DNA of 64,000 bases from Streptomyces marianii (GCF_005795905.1 NZ_VAWE01000002.1:124001-188000), one strand, 5' to 3'. Positions 8,064-16,480 are shown, numbered from the stretch's first letter. Notes: generated by a model from the sequence alone, not told the origin. Program-made: numbers and translations.

Positions 8064-9335
8064 TCAGGCGGCGAGCGCGAGACGGCGGAGGTAGGCGGTC
8101 GCGGCGTCATCGCCGAGGTGGTGGCGGATCGCGTCGCCCCGGCGCCAGGTGATCGGCCCTTCCGCCGCCTCCTGCCGGGCTGCTTCGGCAACGACGTCGG
8201 CAAGGCTGAACTTGTCCTTGAAGCGGTGCCCGATCCGCTGCTCCAGGTCGACGTACGTCTTCGGGGTCGGAAGGCCGAGCACCCAGCACAGCCTGACCGC
8301 CCGCACCAGGACGTCGAAGGACGCGAGGATGCAGAAGATGCAGCTCAGACGGGGGATGAGCGTGTCGTACACCGGGTGGTAGTCGAGCGCCTGGTCGACG
8401 ATCTCCTGCCAGATCTCGGTTTCGGTCAGATGGAACACCGGGTGCCACGTCAGGACCAGACGCCGTCCGTTGCTCGCGCGGTGGTCGATGGCCAGCTCCT
8501 GCTTCCTGCGGCGGGAGGACGACTCGGCGGCCCTGATCCCCAGGCAGTTGACGATCAGCGCCTGCTCATCGAGACCGAGTTCGTTCACGATCTCGGTGAA
8601 GAACTTGGCCGCCTCGTCCCGCTTCAGGGACGAGGTGCACAGCCGGGTCTGGGCGTCCGGCCACAGGCCGCGCTTCTCCACCATGCCGAGGAACTCGACG
8701 GAGGCCTTGACCACCACGAACCGCAGCCCGTACCGCTCGGCCTGCTGCTGCGCGAGATCGCGCACACCCGGCCACTCCGCGTCCTGACCGATGTCGGCAT
8801 GGACGACGACGATCTTGTCGAGGCAGCCGGCGGCCTTCGCCCACCGCACCACGCGGTCCAGCGCCACGACCGAGTCCTTGCCCGCGCTGGACTGCACCAG
8901 AAGGGCGTGGGCCGCTCGGATCAACGTCTTCGGCATGGCGGCGAGTTCGGACAGCAAGGCTGCCTCGGCGGTGCGCCGGGCGCCCTTGCGGCGGGGCTCT
9001 GCCGAGCCGGTGAGGTAGCGGGTGCGGGCGAGCGCGCCGCCGAGCCGGGCGTCCGCCCGCTCGCTCGCGGAGAAGGCGCGGCGCCAGTGCGCGCCCGCCG
9101 CTTCGGCCCGGGCTTCGCAGGCTTCGTACTCGCGCTCCGCGTCGGCGAGTGCGTTCTCGGCGTCGGCGCTGGGGGCACTGCGCAGCGCGAGCCGCAGGTT
9201 GCGGCGCGCGCCGGCGGCCTCCTTGCGGCGGATCGAGGCCCGGCGGGCGGCGCGTTCGGCGGCCCGGCACGTGCTCTCGGCGCTGGCCGAGAGCCGGATG
9301 AGGTCGAGCAGGTGCAGGCGGGTGGTGAGATCCAT
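8064..9335 (-). CDS. PAPS-reductase-family protein with N-terminal coiled coil
   Basis: The 423-residue protein has an Ala/Arg/Glu-rich helical first 120 residues, probably a coiled coil. A PP-loop ATP-pyrophosphatase/PAPS-reductase domain follows, with SSAGKDS at 149-155 and the cofactor-region motif RLCTSSLKRD (Cys233). A later SCIFC pair (Cys332, Cys335) could join Cys233 in an Fe-S or zinc site. This resembles CysH-like and DndC-like proteins rather than a biosynthetic CysH, which lacks the coiled coil and sits with cys genes. Surrounding genes are plasmid-type, suggesting a role in DNA or RNA sulfur chemistry or adenylation. That role is inference. Confidence 0.75.
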   Translation of the reverse strand: MDLTTRLHLLDLIRLSASAESTCRAAERAARRASIRRKEAAGARRNLRLALRSAPSADAENALADAEREYEACEARAEAAGAHWRRAFSASERADARLGGALARTRYLTGSAEPRRKGARRTAEAALLSELAAMPKTLIRAAHALLVQSSAGKDSVVALDRVVRWAKAAGCLDKIVVVHADIGQDAEWPGVRDLAQQQAERYGLRFVVVKASVEFLGMVEKRGLWPDAQTRLCTSSLKRDEAAKFFTEIVNELGLDEQALIVNCLGIRAAESSSRRRKQELAIDHRASNGRRLVLTWHPVFHLTETEIWQEIVDQALDYHPVYDTLIPRLSCIFCILASFDVLVRAVRLCWVLGLPTPKTYVDLEQRIGHRFKDKFSLADVVAEAARQEAAEGPITWRRGDAIRHHLGDDAATAYLRRLALAA

Positions 9336-9375
9336 GGGGGCAGGTCCTCAGGGGTGGGAAGTCGGCGAGCGGCAT

Positions 9376-10167
9376 TCAGGCGGTGAAGGCGCTGTCATCC
9401 CGGTCGGTGAGCCAGGCGGCGAAGGAGGCCGCCATGCGCGCGCTCTCCTCCTTGATGCCGATGCCGCTCGGAAGGCGCTTCTCGAGGACGCCGCCGGTGT
9501 GCGAGACCAGGGCGGCCCAGGGCTTGGTGTGCATCCACGCCGGGTGCCGGGCGCTGTAGTTCCACCCGAAGCCGGGGGTCTGGATTTCGCGGAAGAACGC
9601 GGCCTCGACGTCTCCCTGCTGGTAGACGACGCAGGTGTCGCCGTCGCTGTCGGTCTCGACGCTTACGTCCAGGCCGTTCGCGGCGAAGGCGGCGACCAGG
9701 TAGTCGCTTGCGGGGGTCTCGTCGACCTCGGGCAGGCCGACCAGGCGGCGGCCCAGGTTGGTGATGTAGAGGTGCTGCTCCTGGCCCTCGGCGTGCTCAC
9801 CGTGCCGGGCGAGGCGGGTGACCAGGCCGTCGCGGATCAGGGAGCCGAGCGTCTTCTCCTGCGCCGCCGCCTCGATCCGGCCGGGTTCGCTGGAGACCAG
9901 GACGCTGAGCAGGACGCCGGCCTTGGCGGCGCTGAGCAGGGCGAACCGGCCGCCGGGGGTGATCTTGTAGCGGACGTCCGTGGCGCCGTCGACGCCGGCC
10001 GGGGCAATCTTGATCCAGTCGCGGTCGAGCATGACGTTCAGCGAGCGGGTGCGGATACCCGGGGGCAGCAGACCGCCCTGGTCGCGCAGCGCCGCGAGCA
10101 GCCAGGCGCGCTGAAGACGGGTCGGGGCCGGGGCGCCGGCGGGGGCGAGGAAGGTGGGCACGGTCAT
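9376..10167 (-). CDS. Hypothetical protein with winged-helix-like N-terminal half
   Basis: The 263-residue protein starts at ATG 10167 with GGAGAG upstream; an extension to 10320 is out of register with the upstream gene and rejected. Residues 10-65 and 75-145 read as two winged-helix-like repeats (RLQRAWLLAALRDQGG..., KTLGSLIRDGLVTRL). The C-terminal 100 residues hold an acidic beta domain ending in a helical AWLTDRDD tail. No family name can be given. It lies between two metal-binding proteins in the site-A transcription unit. Confidence 0.5.
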   Translation of the reverse strand: MTVPTFLAPAGAPAPTRLQRAWLLAALRDQGGLLPPGIRTRSLNVMLDRDWIKIAPAGVDGATDVRYKITPGGRFALLSAAKAGVLLSVLVSSEPGRIEAAAQEKTLGSLIRDGLVTRLARHGEHAEGQEQHLYITNLGRRLVGLPEVDETPASDYLVAAFAANGLDVSVETDSDGDTCVVYQQGDVEAAFFREIQTPGFGWNYSARHPAWMHTKPWAALVSHTGGVLEKRLPSGIGIKEESARMAASFAAWLTDRDDSAFTA

Positions 10168-10178
10168 CTCTCCGGTGG

Positions 10179-10625
10179 TCAGCGGTACAGGGCCACGCGC
10201 AGCCGCTCGCCGCGCTCTTCGGCCCGGCCGAGGCCGTCGAGGGCCCTGTCCACGTCGCTGTCGAAGTCGTGGGTCTCGGTGCGAGCGCCGAAGTGGAGGG
10301 TGGCGTCGTAGCGGCGCCACTCCTTCTCGAAGTTGAGCTCGAAGGTCACTGCGTCGGGCAGCTTCGTGCCGGTGCGGGCGAAGTACTCCTTGAGCTCGGC
10401 GCGCAGGTTCTCGAAGTCGTCGGGGTGCGCGGAGGCGGGGATGCGGTCATCGACGCGACGACCGTCGCGCTGGCGTCCGCACCCCGCGCACAGCAGATCC
10501 GAGGGGGTGTTGTCGAAGAGGCAGTTGCGGCTCTTGCACTGCCAGAGCAGGCCGGCCGCGCGGAAGACCTCACGGACGGTTTCCTCCTGCTGCTCGTTCG
10601 CCGCCTGCAGGGCCTTCTCGATCAC
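10179..10625 (-). CDS. Zinc-ribbon hypothetical protein, first gene of site-A operon
   Basis: The 148-residue protein begins at GTG. Residues 29-50 carry CKSRNCLF...LLCAGCGR, a four-cysteine ribbon, followed by an acidic alpha/beta domain. It is the promoter-proximal gene of the minus-strand unit running to about 6.0 kb and lies directly below dyad site A. Function is unknown. Confidence 0.55.
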   Translation of the reverse strand: MIEKALQAANEQQEETVREVFRAAGLLWQCKSRNCLFDNTPSDLLCAGCGRQRDGRRVDDRIPASAHPDDFENLRAELKEYFARTGTKLPDAVTFELNFEKEWRRYDATLHFGARTETHDFDSDVDRALDGLGRAEERGERLRVALYR

Positions 10626-10684
10626 CGATTCGGAAATGGGTCCTCCCGGGGTCGTGCGTGTCTTGGGCGGCCCCGCCGCCCCTC

Positions 10685-10737
10685 TGACGCTATTAATTTT
10701 ACATCACGAGGAGAGATGAGTAAAGATAATAGAGTCA
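10685..10737 (-). promoter_or_regulatory. Dyad promoter site A (TGACGC...AGAGTCA, 53 bp)
   Basis: On the minus strand the element reads GTGACTCTATTA, an AT-rich centre, then TTAATAGCGTCA. The two ends are inverted repeats whose outer edges are 53 bp apart. It lies in the only gap of this unit, ahead of the 10625 start. The same arrangement recurs at four more sites (13206, 13991, 16481, 17533), always upstream of minus-strand operons. Confidence 0.7.
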
Positions 10738-10770
10738 CGAGGGGTATGGGGAGGCGGCCGCGGTTCCGGG

Positions 10771-11274
10771 TCAGCCGGCGAGGCTCTCGCCCGGGCGCAG
10801 GAAGCGTCCGGTGTCGATGCGGTGCTGGCGCGAGACGGAGGACTCGGTGTCGTAGTCGCCGTACTCGCCGGGGGTGGGGTCGCAGCCGCAGGTGCACGGG
10901 GGCATGGGTTCGCCCTGCCCGCTGCGCGTGAGGTGGCAGCCGTCGCACTCCTCCTGGCTGAGCGAGTTCTCGTACGCGCACGCGCACACCCAGGTGCAGT
11001 CGGCGCACAGGCCGGACGACTCGCGCTGGTCCGCGGTGATCGGGCCGTCGCAGCGGTCGCACAGGCCGTCCGGCCAGGTGAAACCGAGGGTGCTCAGGTG
11101 GGAGGTGATCTCCTCGTACACGTCGGCGCCCGAAAGGTTCTGGTCGGCGAGGTGGAGGAGGACCACGCGGGTAGCGGCCATGGGGTTGGGGACGTCGGAG
11201 CGGCGGGCGGCGTGGTCGGCGATGTGGATCAGGGCGCGGACGGCGCGGTCACGCGCGCGGGTGAGGATGCGCAT
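10771..11274 (-). CDS. Multi-zinc-ribbon hypothetical protein
   Basis: The 167-residue protein starts at ATG 11274, overlapping the upstream stop by one base (TGATG). After a helical N-terminus it holds a run of cysteines: CDRCDGPI, CADCTWVCAC, CDGCHL, CTCGC. That is enough for two or three zinc sites. A longer frame to 11586 overlaps the upstream gene and is rejected. It ends just above site A, so the site-B transcript finishes here. Confidence 0.6.
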   Translation of the reverse strand: MRILTRARDRAVRALIHIADHAARRSDVPNPMAATRVVLLHLADQNLSGADVYEEITSHLSTLGFTWPDGLCDRCDGPITADQRESSGLCADCTWVCACAYENSLSQEECDGCHLTRSGQGEPMPPCTCGCDPTPGEYGDYDTESSVSRQHRIDTGRFLRPGESLAG

Positions 11275-11984
11275 CAGGCCGTCACCTCCGTCGCGGCGGC
11301 CGGGGCGGTGTCGAGGGTGTCCAGGAGCGGCTGGACGAAGGTGCGGGCGACGGCCATGTCCCGCTCGCGCCACGTGGGCGCGGTGTCGATCAGCTCCCAC
11401 AGGGCGTCGGTCATGGGGATGAGGGTGTGCTCGCTGCTGGCGCGCAGGGGCTCGGGGTCGTTGACTCCGTCGATGTCGACCAGAGCGCCGTCGGGCCGGA
11501 CGGCCATGATGTGGCCGATCTGGCAGATGCACACGCCGTCCGCGACCTGGCTGCCCATGCCGCAGTTGTCGTAGGTGTCGTCGCACTCGGGGCTAATCAC
11601 CGCGGCCGTCGGCCAGCCGGTGACCTCGGCGAGGGCGGCGGCGAAGGCGTGGCACTGGCCGTTGTTGAACAGGTCGCGTGCGCGCTCGTCGAGACGGCCG
11701 GGGGTCACCTGATGCTGGGTGCCGTTGGCGCCGAGGACGGTGACGGTGCGGTCCTGCGGGAGACCGAAGGCGGCGGTCAGGCGCTCCATGAAGTCCTTGA
11801 GGTGCTTCGCGGACTCCAGCGCCTGGCTCTGCTCGCGCTGCTCATAGTCCTCCAGGAAGCCGTCGATGACTCCGTCGACGTCGCAGAACTCCTTCAGCGC
11901 CACGTGGTGGCGGGCGGCGAGCGCGCGGTACTCGGTGAGGATCTCGTGGACGGTGGTGCGGGGTGCGGGAAGGGATGCGTGCAT
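11274..11984 (-). CDS. Hypothetical protein with cysteine-protease-like Cys/His/Asp order
   Basis: The 236-residue protein starts at ATG with GGAGC upstream. The first 80 residues are helical. The C-terminal part contains GQCHAFAAAL, then IGHIMAV, then DGALVDIDGV. This Cys..His..Asp order and local context resemble papain/transglutaminase-fold hydrolases. Two further cysteines lie in between. Family assignment is inference from spacing only. The gene is translationally coupled to the downstream zinc protein. Confidence 0.5.
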   Translation of the reverse strand: MHASLPAPRTTVHEILTEYRALAARHHVALKEFCDVDGVIDGFLEDYEQREQSQALESAKHLKDFMERLTAAFGLPQDRTVTVLGANGTQHQVTPGRLDERARDLFNNGQCHAFAAALAEVTGWPTAAVISPECDDTYDNCGMGSQVADGVCICQIGHIMAVRPDGALVDIDGVNDPEPLRASSEHTLIPMTDALWELIDTAPTWRERDMAVARTFVQPLLDTLDTAPAAATEVTA

Positions 11985-12016
11985 GGGTGCTCCAGGGTCG
12001 GGGGCTGCGGTGGTGC

Positions 12017-12034
12017 GCGGCCTAGGCAGGCCGC
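12017..12034 (-). other. Short perfect hairpin
   Basis: GCGGCCT and AGGCCGC pair over 7 bp around a 4-nt AGGC loop, within the 5' region of the 11984 gene. It could be an RNA structure or a weak terminator. Confidence 0.35.
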
Positions 12035-12097
12035 TAGCCGGATGGCTTGCACGGGTCCTCCAGGGGTGAGGTGGATGCCACGGTGGGCGCGGGCGGC

Positions 12098-12125
12098 CGC
12101 GGCGGCCGTCGGTACGGCCGCCGCG
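12098..12125 (-). terminator. Strong GC hairpin terminator
   Basis: CGCGGCGGCCGT and ACGGCCGCCGCG pair perfectly over 12 bp with a CGGT tetraloop, six bases past the stop of the ATPase gene on the minus strand. It would end or attenuate that transcript before the 11984 gene. Confidence 0.7.
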
Positions 12126-12131
12126 TAGGCG

Positions 12132-13109
12132 TCAGGACTGGTGAGCGGCCTGCGTATGTGCGGACTGCAGGGCCTTGCCGCGCCGGGTGATGTAGTCGTC
12201 CATGCGGATGAGGGTCACGCCGTCGTCATCGGGCATGAGGACGTCTTCGAGGTAGCGGCGGCGTACGGTGTCGCGCAGCTGCCCGAGCCCGAGGTAGGTC
12301 GCTTCGGGATGGCGTGCCTGCGCGATCAGCTCGGTGACGGGCACCGGCGGGACGAGCGGCTCGCCGTCCTCCAGCCATGCCCTGACACGGGCTCCGAACT
12401 CGGCCCCGGGCCGGTGGACGACGGCACCGGACAGGTCCGGAGAGAGCGCCTTGACGACGACGAGCGTGTTGTCGGAGTCCATCGCGCCGACGAAGGAGAA
12501 CTCGTACTCCGCGCCGTCCCGGTGCTCAGGCTTACCGCCGAACCGGCGCATGGTGTAGTGCCCCTGCTCGTCGGCCTCCAGGTGGTAGTCCGTCTTGGTG
12601 CGCAGGGTCGCGATCACGTGGCCGGGGTAGGCGAACAGGGCCTCCCACATCCGGCGTTCGCGAGGCCGGACCTCGTCCCAGCCGGACTTGCTGCCGCTGG
12701 AGCCTCGCTTGGTCGCGTCGCCGACCTGTTCGAGGATGCCGCCGTGGCCGGACCAGAACAGCGTGTACGGGTCGACGACGACGGTGTCGTAACCGCTGGC
12801 CGCGCACTCGGCGAGCGCGGCGACCAGGGCCTCCGGCGAGCAGTACGTCAGCGGCGGGCAGGTGTGGAAGTCGAACCGGTCGGCGTACTGGCTGGCGTGG
12901 CCGTGGACGGCCTCGATGACGGCGACGGAGGACCCCAGTGCGGTGGCCAGGGTCAGCGCGGTGTACGTCTTGCCCGAGCCGCTGGGGCCCACGAGCGCGA
13001 TGCGGGCCGGTGTCTGCGTCTTGACCGCGGGGGCGAAGGGGAACTGAGGGTGCGGCGGACGCGGGGGAGCGCTGGGGATTTCCTGCGGGTGCGTCATGGT
13101 GTCCGTCAA
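12132..13109 (-). CDS. Sak4-like AAA/RecA-fold ATPase
   Basis: The 325-residue protein has Walker A GPSGSGKT at 41-48 and a Walker B strand TVVVDPY at 109-115. Its layout (ATP-binding core, then a basic Arg/Lys middle and a helical tail) matches the phage/plasmid nucleotide-binding family that includes the Sak4 single-strand annealing proteins. Such proteins help anneal or recombine replicating element DNA. The start ATG (or a second ATG four codons later) follows GGAGGA. It is the first gene below dyad site B, with a leader of about 90 nt. Confidence 0.7.
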   Translation of the reverse strand: MTDTMTHPQEIPSAPPRPPHPQFPFAPAVKTQTPARIALVGPSGSGKTYTALTLATALGSSVAVIEAVHGHASQYADRFDFHTCPPLTYCSPEALVAALAECAASGYDTVVVDPYTLFWSGHGGILEQVGDATKRGSSGSKSGWDEVRPRERRMWEALFAYPGHVIATLRTKTDYHLEADEQGHYTMRRFGGKPEHRDGAEYEFSFVGAMDSDNTLVVVKALSPDLSGAVVHRPGAEFGARVRAWLEDGEPLVPPVPVTELIAQARHPEATYLGLGQLRDTVRRRYLEDVLMPDDDGVTLIRMDDYITRRGKALQSAHTQAAHQS

Positions 13110-13205
13110 GAGTCCTCCGGAAACACCTAGGTGGATTCAGGGCGTGGTCCCACACGTCCTCGGGAGGTGCCGAGACACCCCCCGAGGAAGGGATCCAACC
13201 CCCTC

Positions 13206-13251
13206 TGACGCTTTAAATTTTACCACAGGAACATAAGAGAATGCCAGGTCA
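13206..13251 (-). promoter_or_regulatory. Dyad promoter site B
   Basis: On the minus strand: CCATACACCTCCTGACC ... TGGTAAAATTTAAAGCGTCAGAGGGG. It aligns with site A at both ends (CCATACnCCTCnTGAC and TAAAATTnA.AGCGTCAGAGGGG), but the spacing is seven bases shorter (46 bp). It precedes the ATPase gene. Confidence 0.65.
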
Positions 13252-13263
13252 GGAGGTGTATGG

Positions 13264-13980
13264 CTACTCTCGGGACTCGTCGTCGGCGGCCTCGCCGGCT
13301 TGCTCGGCCGCCTTCCTGGCGTAGTAGTTGTCCCCGGGCAGCAACCGGAACGGCTGCCCATCCGGCGTGTAGCCGTCCGGCCGGCGGCCGGCGTACCGCT
13401 TCGCCTTCCGCTCCGGGGCGTCCGCCTTCCAGCCCTCCAGGGTCTCGAGCCACCAGTACGGCCGCTCGAGCTCGTCGATACCGTCGGGCTCGGGAGCGCG
13501 GCCGCGGGTGCGCGAGGCGTTGAAGCTCGTCTCGGAGCCGAACCCGGCGATCGCCCAGGCGTGAGGCACGTAGTAGCGGTAGCGCCCCCCGGTTTGGGGA
13601 TCCACCTTGAGAGGCTTCCCGCCGACCGCGGGATCCGGCTGCTCGACGCGATGAGGGTCGATGGTCGGCTCTGCCGGCGTCCACTTCCCCTTGCCTCCAC
13701 GCCGCGGCATGAGGCTCTCGTTCTCGTCCATGTAGCCGACGGCCTTCAGGAAGGCAACGACCACCTTGCGGGGGTAGCGGGGGGAGTCGTCGTAGGACTC
13801 CGGCACCTCGACCCCCATGGCCCTGGCGACCGAACGCAGCGCGGACTCCACTTCCGTCTCGCCCTGCCTGGGCTTCTTGTGCGCCGGCGGCTTGTGCCAC
13901 TTCTGCGCGGCTTGCCGGCTCACGTCGGCGAGCTTGGCGATCTCGTTTAGGGACAGCAGGTCGTCCTTGCGGTCGGCCAT
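13264..13980 (-). CDS. HTH-domain protein
   Basis: The 238-residue protein starts at ATG 13980, five bases after AAGGAG. Residues 8-30 form a helix-turn-helix (LLSLNEIAKLADVSRQAAQKWH), a MerR/AlpA-like or plasmid-repressor type. The middle and C-terminal parts are basic and aromatic (RYRYYVPHAWAIAGF) with a helical tail. It has its own dyad site (C) eight bases upstream, so it is a candidate for the protein that binds the shared dyads and regulates itself. That link is inference. Confidence 0.6.
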   Translation of the reverse strand: MADRKDDLLSLNEIAKLADVSRQAAQKWHKPPAHKKPRQGETEVESALRSVARAMGVEVPESYDDSPRYPRKVVVAFLKAVGYMDENESLMPRRGGKGKWTPAEPTIDPHRVEQPDPAVGGKPLKVDPQTGGRYRYYVPHAWAIAGFGSETSFNASRTRGRAPEPDGIDELERPYWWLETLEGWKADAPERKAKRYAGRRPDGYTPDGQPFRLLPGDNYYARKAAEQAGEAADDESRE

Positions 13981-13990
13981 CACAGCTCCT

Positions 13991-14042
13991 TGTCGCTAGA
14001 AATTAAAAGTACGGACGATGGTACGGCAAGTTATAGGGGTCA
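13991..14042 (-). promoter_or_regulatory. Dyad promoter site C
   Basis: On the minus strand: CCATACCCCATCTGACCCCTATAAC, then AT-rich sequence, then TTTTAATTTCTAGCGACA. Outer half-sites are 52 bp apart. It lies immediately upstream of the ribosome site of the HTH gene, so any bound protein would sit on that promoter. Confidence 0.65.
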
Positions 14043-14167
14043 GATGGGGTATGGGTGTCCGCGGCGCCCGCGGCCCGGGGGGAGGGTGGAGGAAGCGCCG
14101 AAAGCCCCGGGATGAGGATCCCAGGGCTGGAAGACGGGCGGAGCCGATCGTCTGGCCGAGACGCCCC

Positions 14168-14186
14168 GACCGGGCCCGGCCCGGTC
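14168..14186 (-). terminator. Hairpin overlapping stop codon
   Basis: GACCGGGC and GCCCGGTC pair over 8 bp around CCG and include the stop of the 14185 gene. It is probably the end of the site-D transcript. Confidence 0.5.
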
Positions 14187-14568
14187 AGACGAAGGAAAGG
14201 TCGGTGCAACCGCAGCCGTCGTGCCGACAGGGCAGCTTGCCCTGTGCGGTCAGGCGCCTTGCGTGAGTGGCCGGCGAGTGCCGGCACACGCACGGGGTTC
14301 CCGGCTCGGCCTGCACCGCTTCTCGCCGCCGGCACCGCTCGGCGAGCGCGGCGTTGAGGTCCCGTTCCGCCTCCGCCTCGGCGAGCGCGGCGCCCATGCC
14401 TGCCGCATCGAGTACGCCCTTCATCTCCGTGGTGTCGATGTGGGCCAGCGCGAGGGCCAGATACGGATCCTGCCGGGCGCGGGTGATCAGCAGCTGCAGT
14501 GCCGAGGCCTGCTGTCTGGCAGACCAGGCGGCGCTGAGATAGGTCAGGTGGAGAGTCGTGTTGCTCAA
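14185..14568 (-). CDS. Small Cys-rich hypothetical protein
   Basis: The best start is TTG 14568 (about 127 aa), after AGGAC; an in-frame ATG at 14610 is possible. The N-terminal part is helical, followed by a basic segment. The last 35 residues carry CVCRH, CRHDGCGC and a terminal DLSFV, a likely metal-binding tail. It lies below a strong hairpin that separates it from the VWA gene, so its expression may be reduced relative to upstream genes. Confidence 0.5.
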   Translation of the reverse strand: MSNTTLHLTYLSAAWSARQQASALQLLITRARQDPYLALALAHIDTTEMKGVLDAAGMGAALAEAEAERDLNAALAERCRRREAVQAEPGTPCVCRHSPATHARRLTAQGKLPCRHDGCGCTDLSFV

Positions 14569-14625
14569 CGTCGTCGTCCTGTTCTGGCTCGGGCGCGGAA
14601 GACCGCGCACTTCGCTGAGGCCCAG

Positions 14626-14666
14626 GGCCCGGTGGGCCGGCCATCCGGCGGCCGGCCCACCGGGCC
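14626..14666 (-). terminator. 17-bp perfect inverted repeat terminator
   Basis: The arms at 14626-14642 and 14650-14666 (GGCCCGGTGGGCCGGCC and its complement) flank a 7-nt loop, four bases past the VWA gene stop. It is one of the most stable hairpins in the window. Confidence 0.75.
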
Positions 14667-14670
14667 GAGC

Positions 14671-15396
14671 TCAGTTGCTGACCGGCCGGCGCGCACGGAG
14701 CCAGGGGACGAACTCGTGGGTGAGACCGTCGTACAGCTCCTCGTCAGCGATCTGGGTGGGGTCGTCCGCCTGGAAGAGCGAGACATGGTCGGCCTTCAGC
14801 CCGAGGGTGTCCAGGGTGCGCAGGAAGTCCACGTTCTTGCCGAAGGCCACGAAGGCCAGGAAGACGTCCTGGTCCTCGTCGACGATCTGGTGCATGAGCG
14901 AGACGACGTCGGACCGGTCGTCCGGGTTGCCGTCGGTCTGGAAGACGATCAGCGCCGGCACACGGGCCCCGGACTCGCGGTGCTGGCGGAGCACGGCCTC
15001 GATGGCCGTGGCGTAGTACGTACGGCCCATGTGGCCAAGCCGGTTGTGAGTCTCTTCGATGCGGCCGGCGTAGTCGTCCACGCTCACCGTGATCGTCCCG
15101 TCGACCTCGGTGGAGAAGAACGTCACCGGGACCTCTCCGTCGTCGTCGAGGTTCCGCGCCAGGCCCAGTATCCGCTCGGCGAGGTACTGAACGGTGCCGT
15201 CGCTGTAGTACCGGCGCATGGAGCCCGAGCGGTCCAGGACGAGATAGACCGCCGCCCGCTCCCCGGACAGCCCCGACTTGCGCAGGCTGTAGGCGGCCTT
15301 CTTCGTGAGGTCGGCGACCGAGGTCCGCGTCAGGGGCTCGGAGTTGGCGGCCGGGGCAGCGGAGTCGGAGCGGCGGGCGAAGGGGTTCTTGAACAC
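14671..15396 (-). CDS. VWA-domain protein (TerY-like)
   Basis: The 241-residue protein carries a complete MIDAS metal site: DRSGS (Asp55, Ser57, Ser59), Thr126 in GRTYYATAI, and Asp155 in FQTDGNPDD. The layout is that of the tellurite-resistance/stress-associated VWA proteins (TerY-like) found in actinobacteria and on plasmids. The start is a GTG after GGAAC. It is probably an adaptor that binds partner proteins via Mg2+. No ter partner genes are visible nearby. Confidence 0.8.
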   Translation of the reverse strand: MFKNPFARRSDSAAPAANSEPLTRTSVADLTKKAAYSLRKSGLSGERAAVYLVLDRSGSMRRYYSDGTVQYLAERILGLARNLDDDGEVPVTFFSTEVDGTITVSVDDYAGRIEETHNRLGHMGRTYYATAIEAVLRQHRESGARVPALIVFQTDGNPDDRSDVVSLMHQIVDEDQDVFLAFVAFGKNVDFLRTLDTLGLKADHVSLFQADDPTQIADEELYDGLTHEFVPWLRARRPVSN

Positions 15397-15505
15397 GTTC
15401 GTTCCTTATGGGTGTGGTCGCGGGGACCGTCAGGCCGGACCACTGCAGGGTGCGGTGGCTGGCCTGTGGACAGAGTCGGCTGACAGGCAGCCGCGGGCGG
15501 GTCGG

Positions 15506-16198
15506 TCAGAGGGAGGTGCGGTACAGGGAGGCGAAGAAGGCCAGATGCTCGCCGATCCCCATCCCGACGAGGGGGTGCTGGAGAGACGGCCAGATCGTGC
15601 GTGCCAAGTCCGCGTAGGCCTTGCCGGCGAAGACCGTCACCCGTGCGGCGCTCACGCCGAGGAGGTGGGCCTGGCGGGCCAGGACCTGCGGGGACACCGT
15701 GCCGTCCTCGCCGGCGCGCAGGTCGTAGCGCAAGATCCGGTCCCCGTCGAGCAGAAGTCCGAACTTCGCCGACAACGTCAGGACACGCGCCGAGCCGTCT
15801 CCGGCCGCGACCGCTGCCGCGGCGGCCCGGCGAGCCGCGACGTGGTACGAACCGACATACATGTCGCGGGCCGCCGCGATCGGTGCATCGGACTTCGCTG
15901 CAGAGCAGGGAACGAGCAGGACCTCGGGAAGCGGCTCGAACCGCATCCGGGTGCGCCCGGCAGGGGTCGCCCGGAAGCGCGGGGCGCGCGTCAGGGGCCC
16001 GAAGCGGGCGCAGGTCTCCGCGGTGATCGGCTCGACGAGGCCGAGTTCGGTCAGCGCATACCCCTCGGCATCGGCGAGAGAGGGCGGCACGTGCCCCTCC
16101 GGATGTACAGCGGCAGCATGGAGGGCAGCCCGCTGCACCCAGGTGAGCGAGGTATCGGCAACCGTCGGCGAATGAACCGCACGGCCGGTGCCGGTCAT
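15506..16198 (-). CDS. DUF6884-type protein
   Basis: The 230-residue protein starts at ATG 16198. After a helical, winged-helix-like N-terminus (residues 20-85), it contains VPCSAAKSD (96-104), ARDMYVGS, LSAKFGLL (142-149) and YDLRAG (158-163). This is the C-x-x-K...LSAKhGLl...YDl pattern that I associate with the DUF6884 family of phage and plasmid proteins. Its biochemical role is not established to my knowledge. It is promoter-proximal under dyad site D, and upstream of the VWA gene. Confidence 0.65.
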   Translation of the reverse strand: MTGTGRAVHSPTVADTSLTWVQRAALHAAAVHPEGHVPPSLADAEGYALTELGLVEPITAETCARFGPLTRAPRFRATPAGRTRMRFEPLPEVLLVPCSAAKSDAPIAAARDMYVGSYHVAARRAAAAAVAAGDGSARVLTLSAKFGLLLDGDRILRYDLRAGEDGTVSPQVLARQAHLLGVSAARVTVFAGKAYADLARTIWPSLQHPLVGMGIGEHLAFFASLYRTSL

Positions 16199-16480
16199 GG
16201 GCGCCGTCCGGCGTCGATGAGGCCGGCGGGCAGGACCAGTGCGCAGCGTGCACACCGGCTGTGGCCGTGGGAGGCATGGGGGCGATCCCGGCCGGTAGTC
16301 CACCGCTGTGCCTGAGGGGCTGACGGCGGCTGGTCTTCGGCCGTGAGGTGGTGAACGAGCGGGGACAGGGACTCCTCCAGGAGAACGAGGACACGGGGCC
16401 GGGGCGGCCCCCGGAACTGCAGGCCGGGTGGGAACGGAACGCGCTCGCGCCCGGCGGCCGGAGGCGACCCGGAAACCTGA

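Noticed and set aside
7857..10311. Long plus-strand frames opposite the PAPS-reductase-like and 9376 genes
   Set aside because: They are Arg/Gly/Asp-rich shadow translations with no domains; the minus-strand frames carry clear motifs and coupling.
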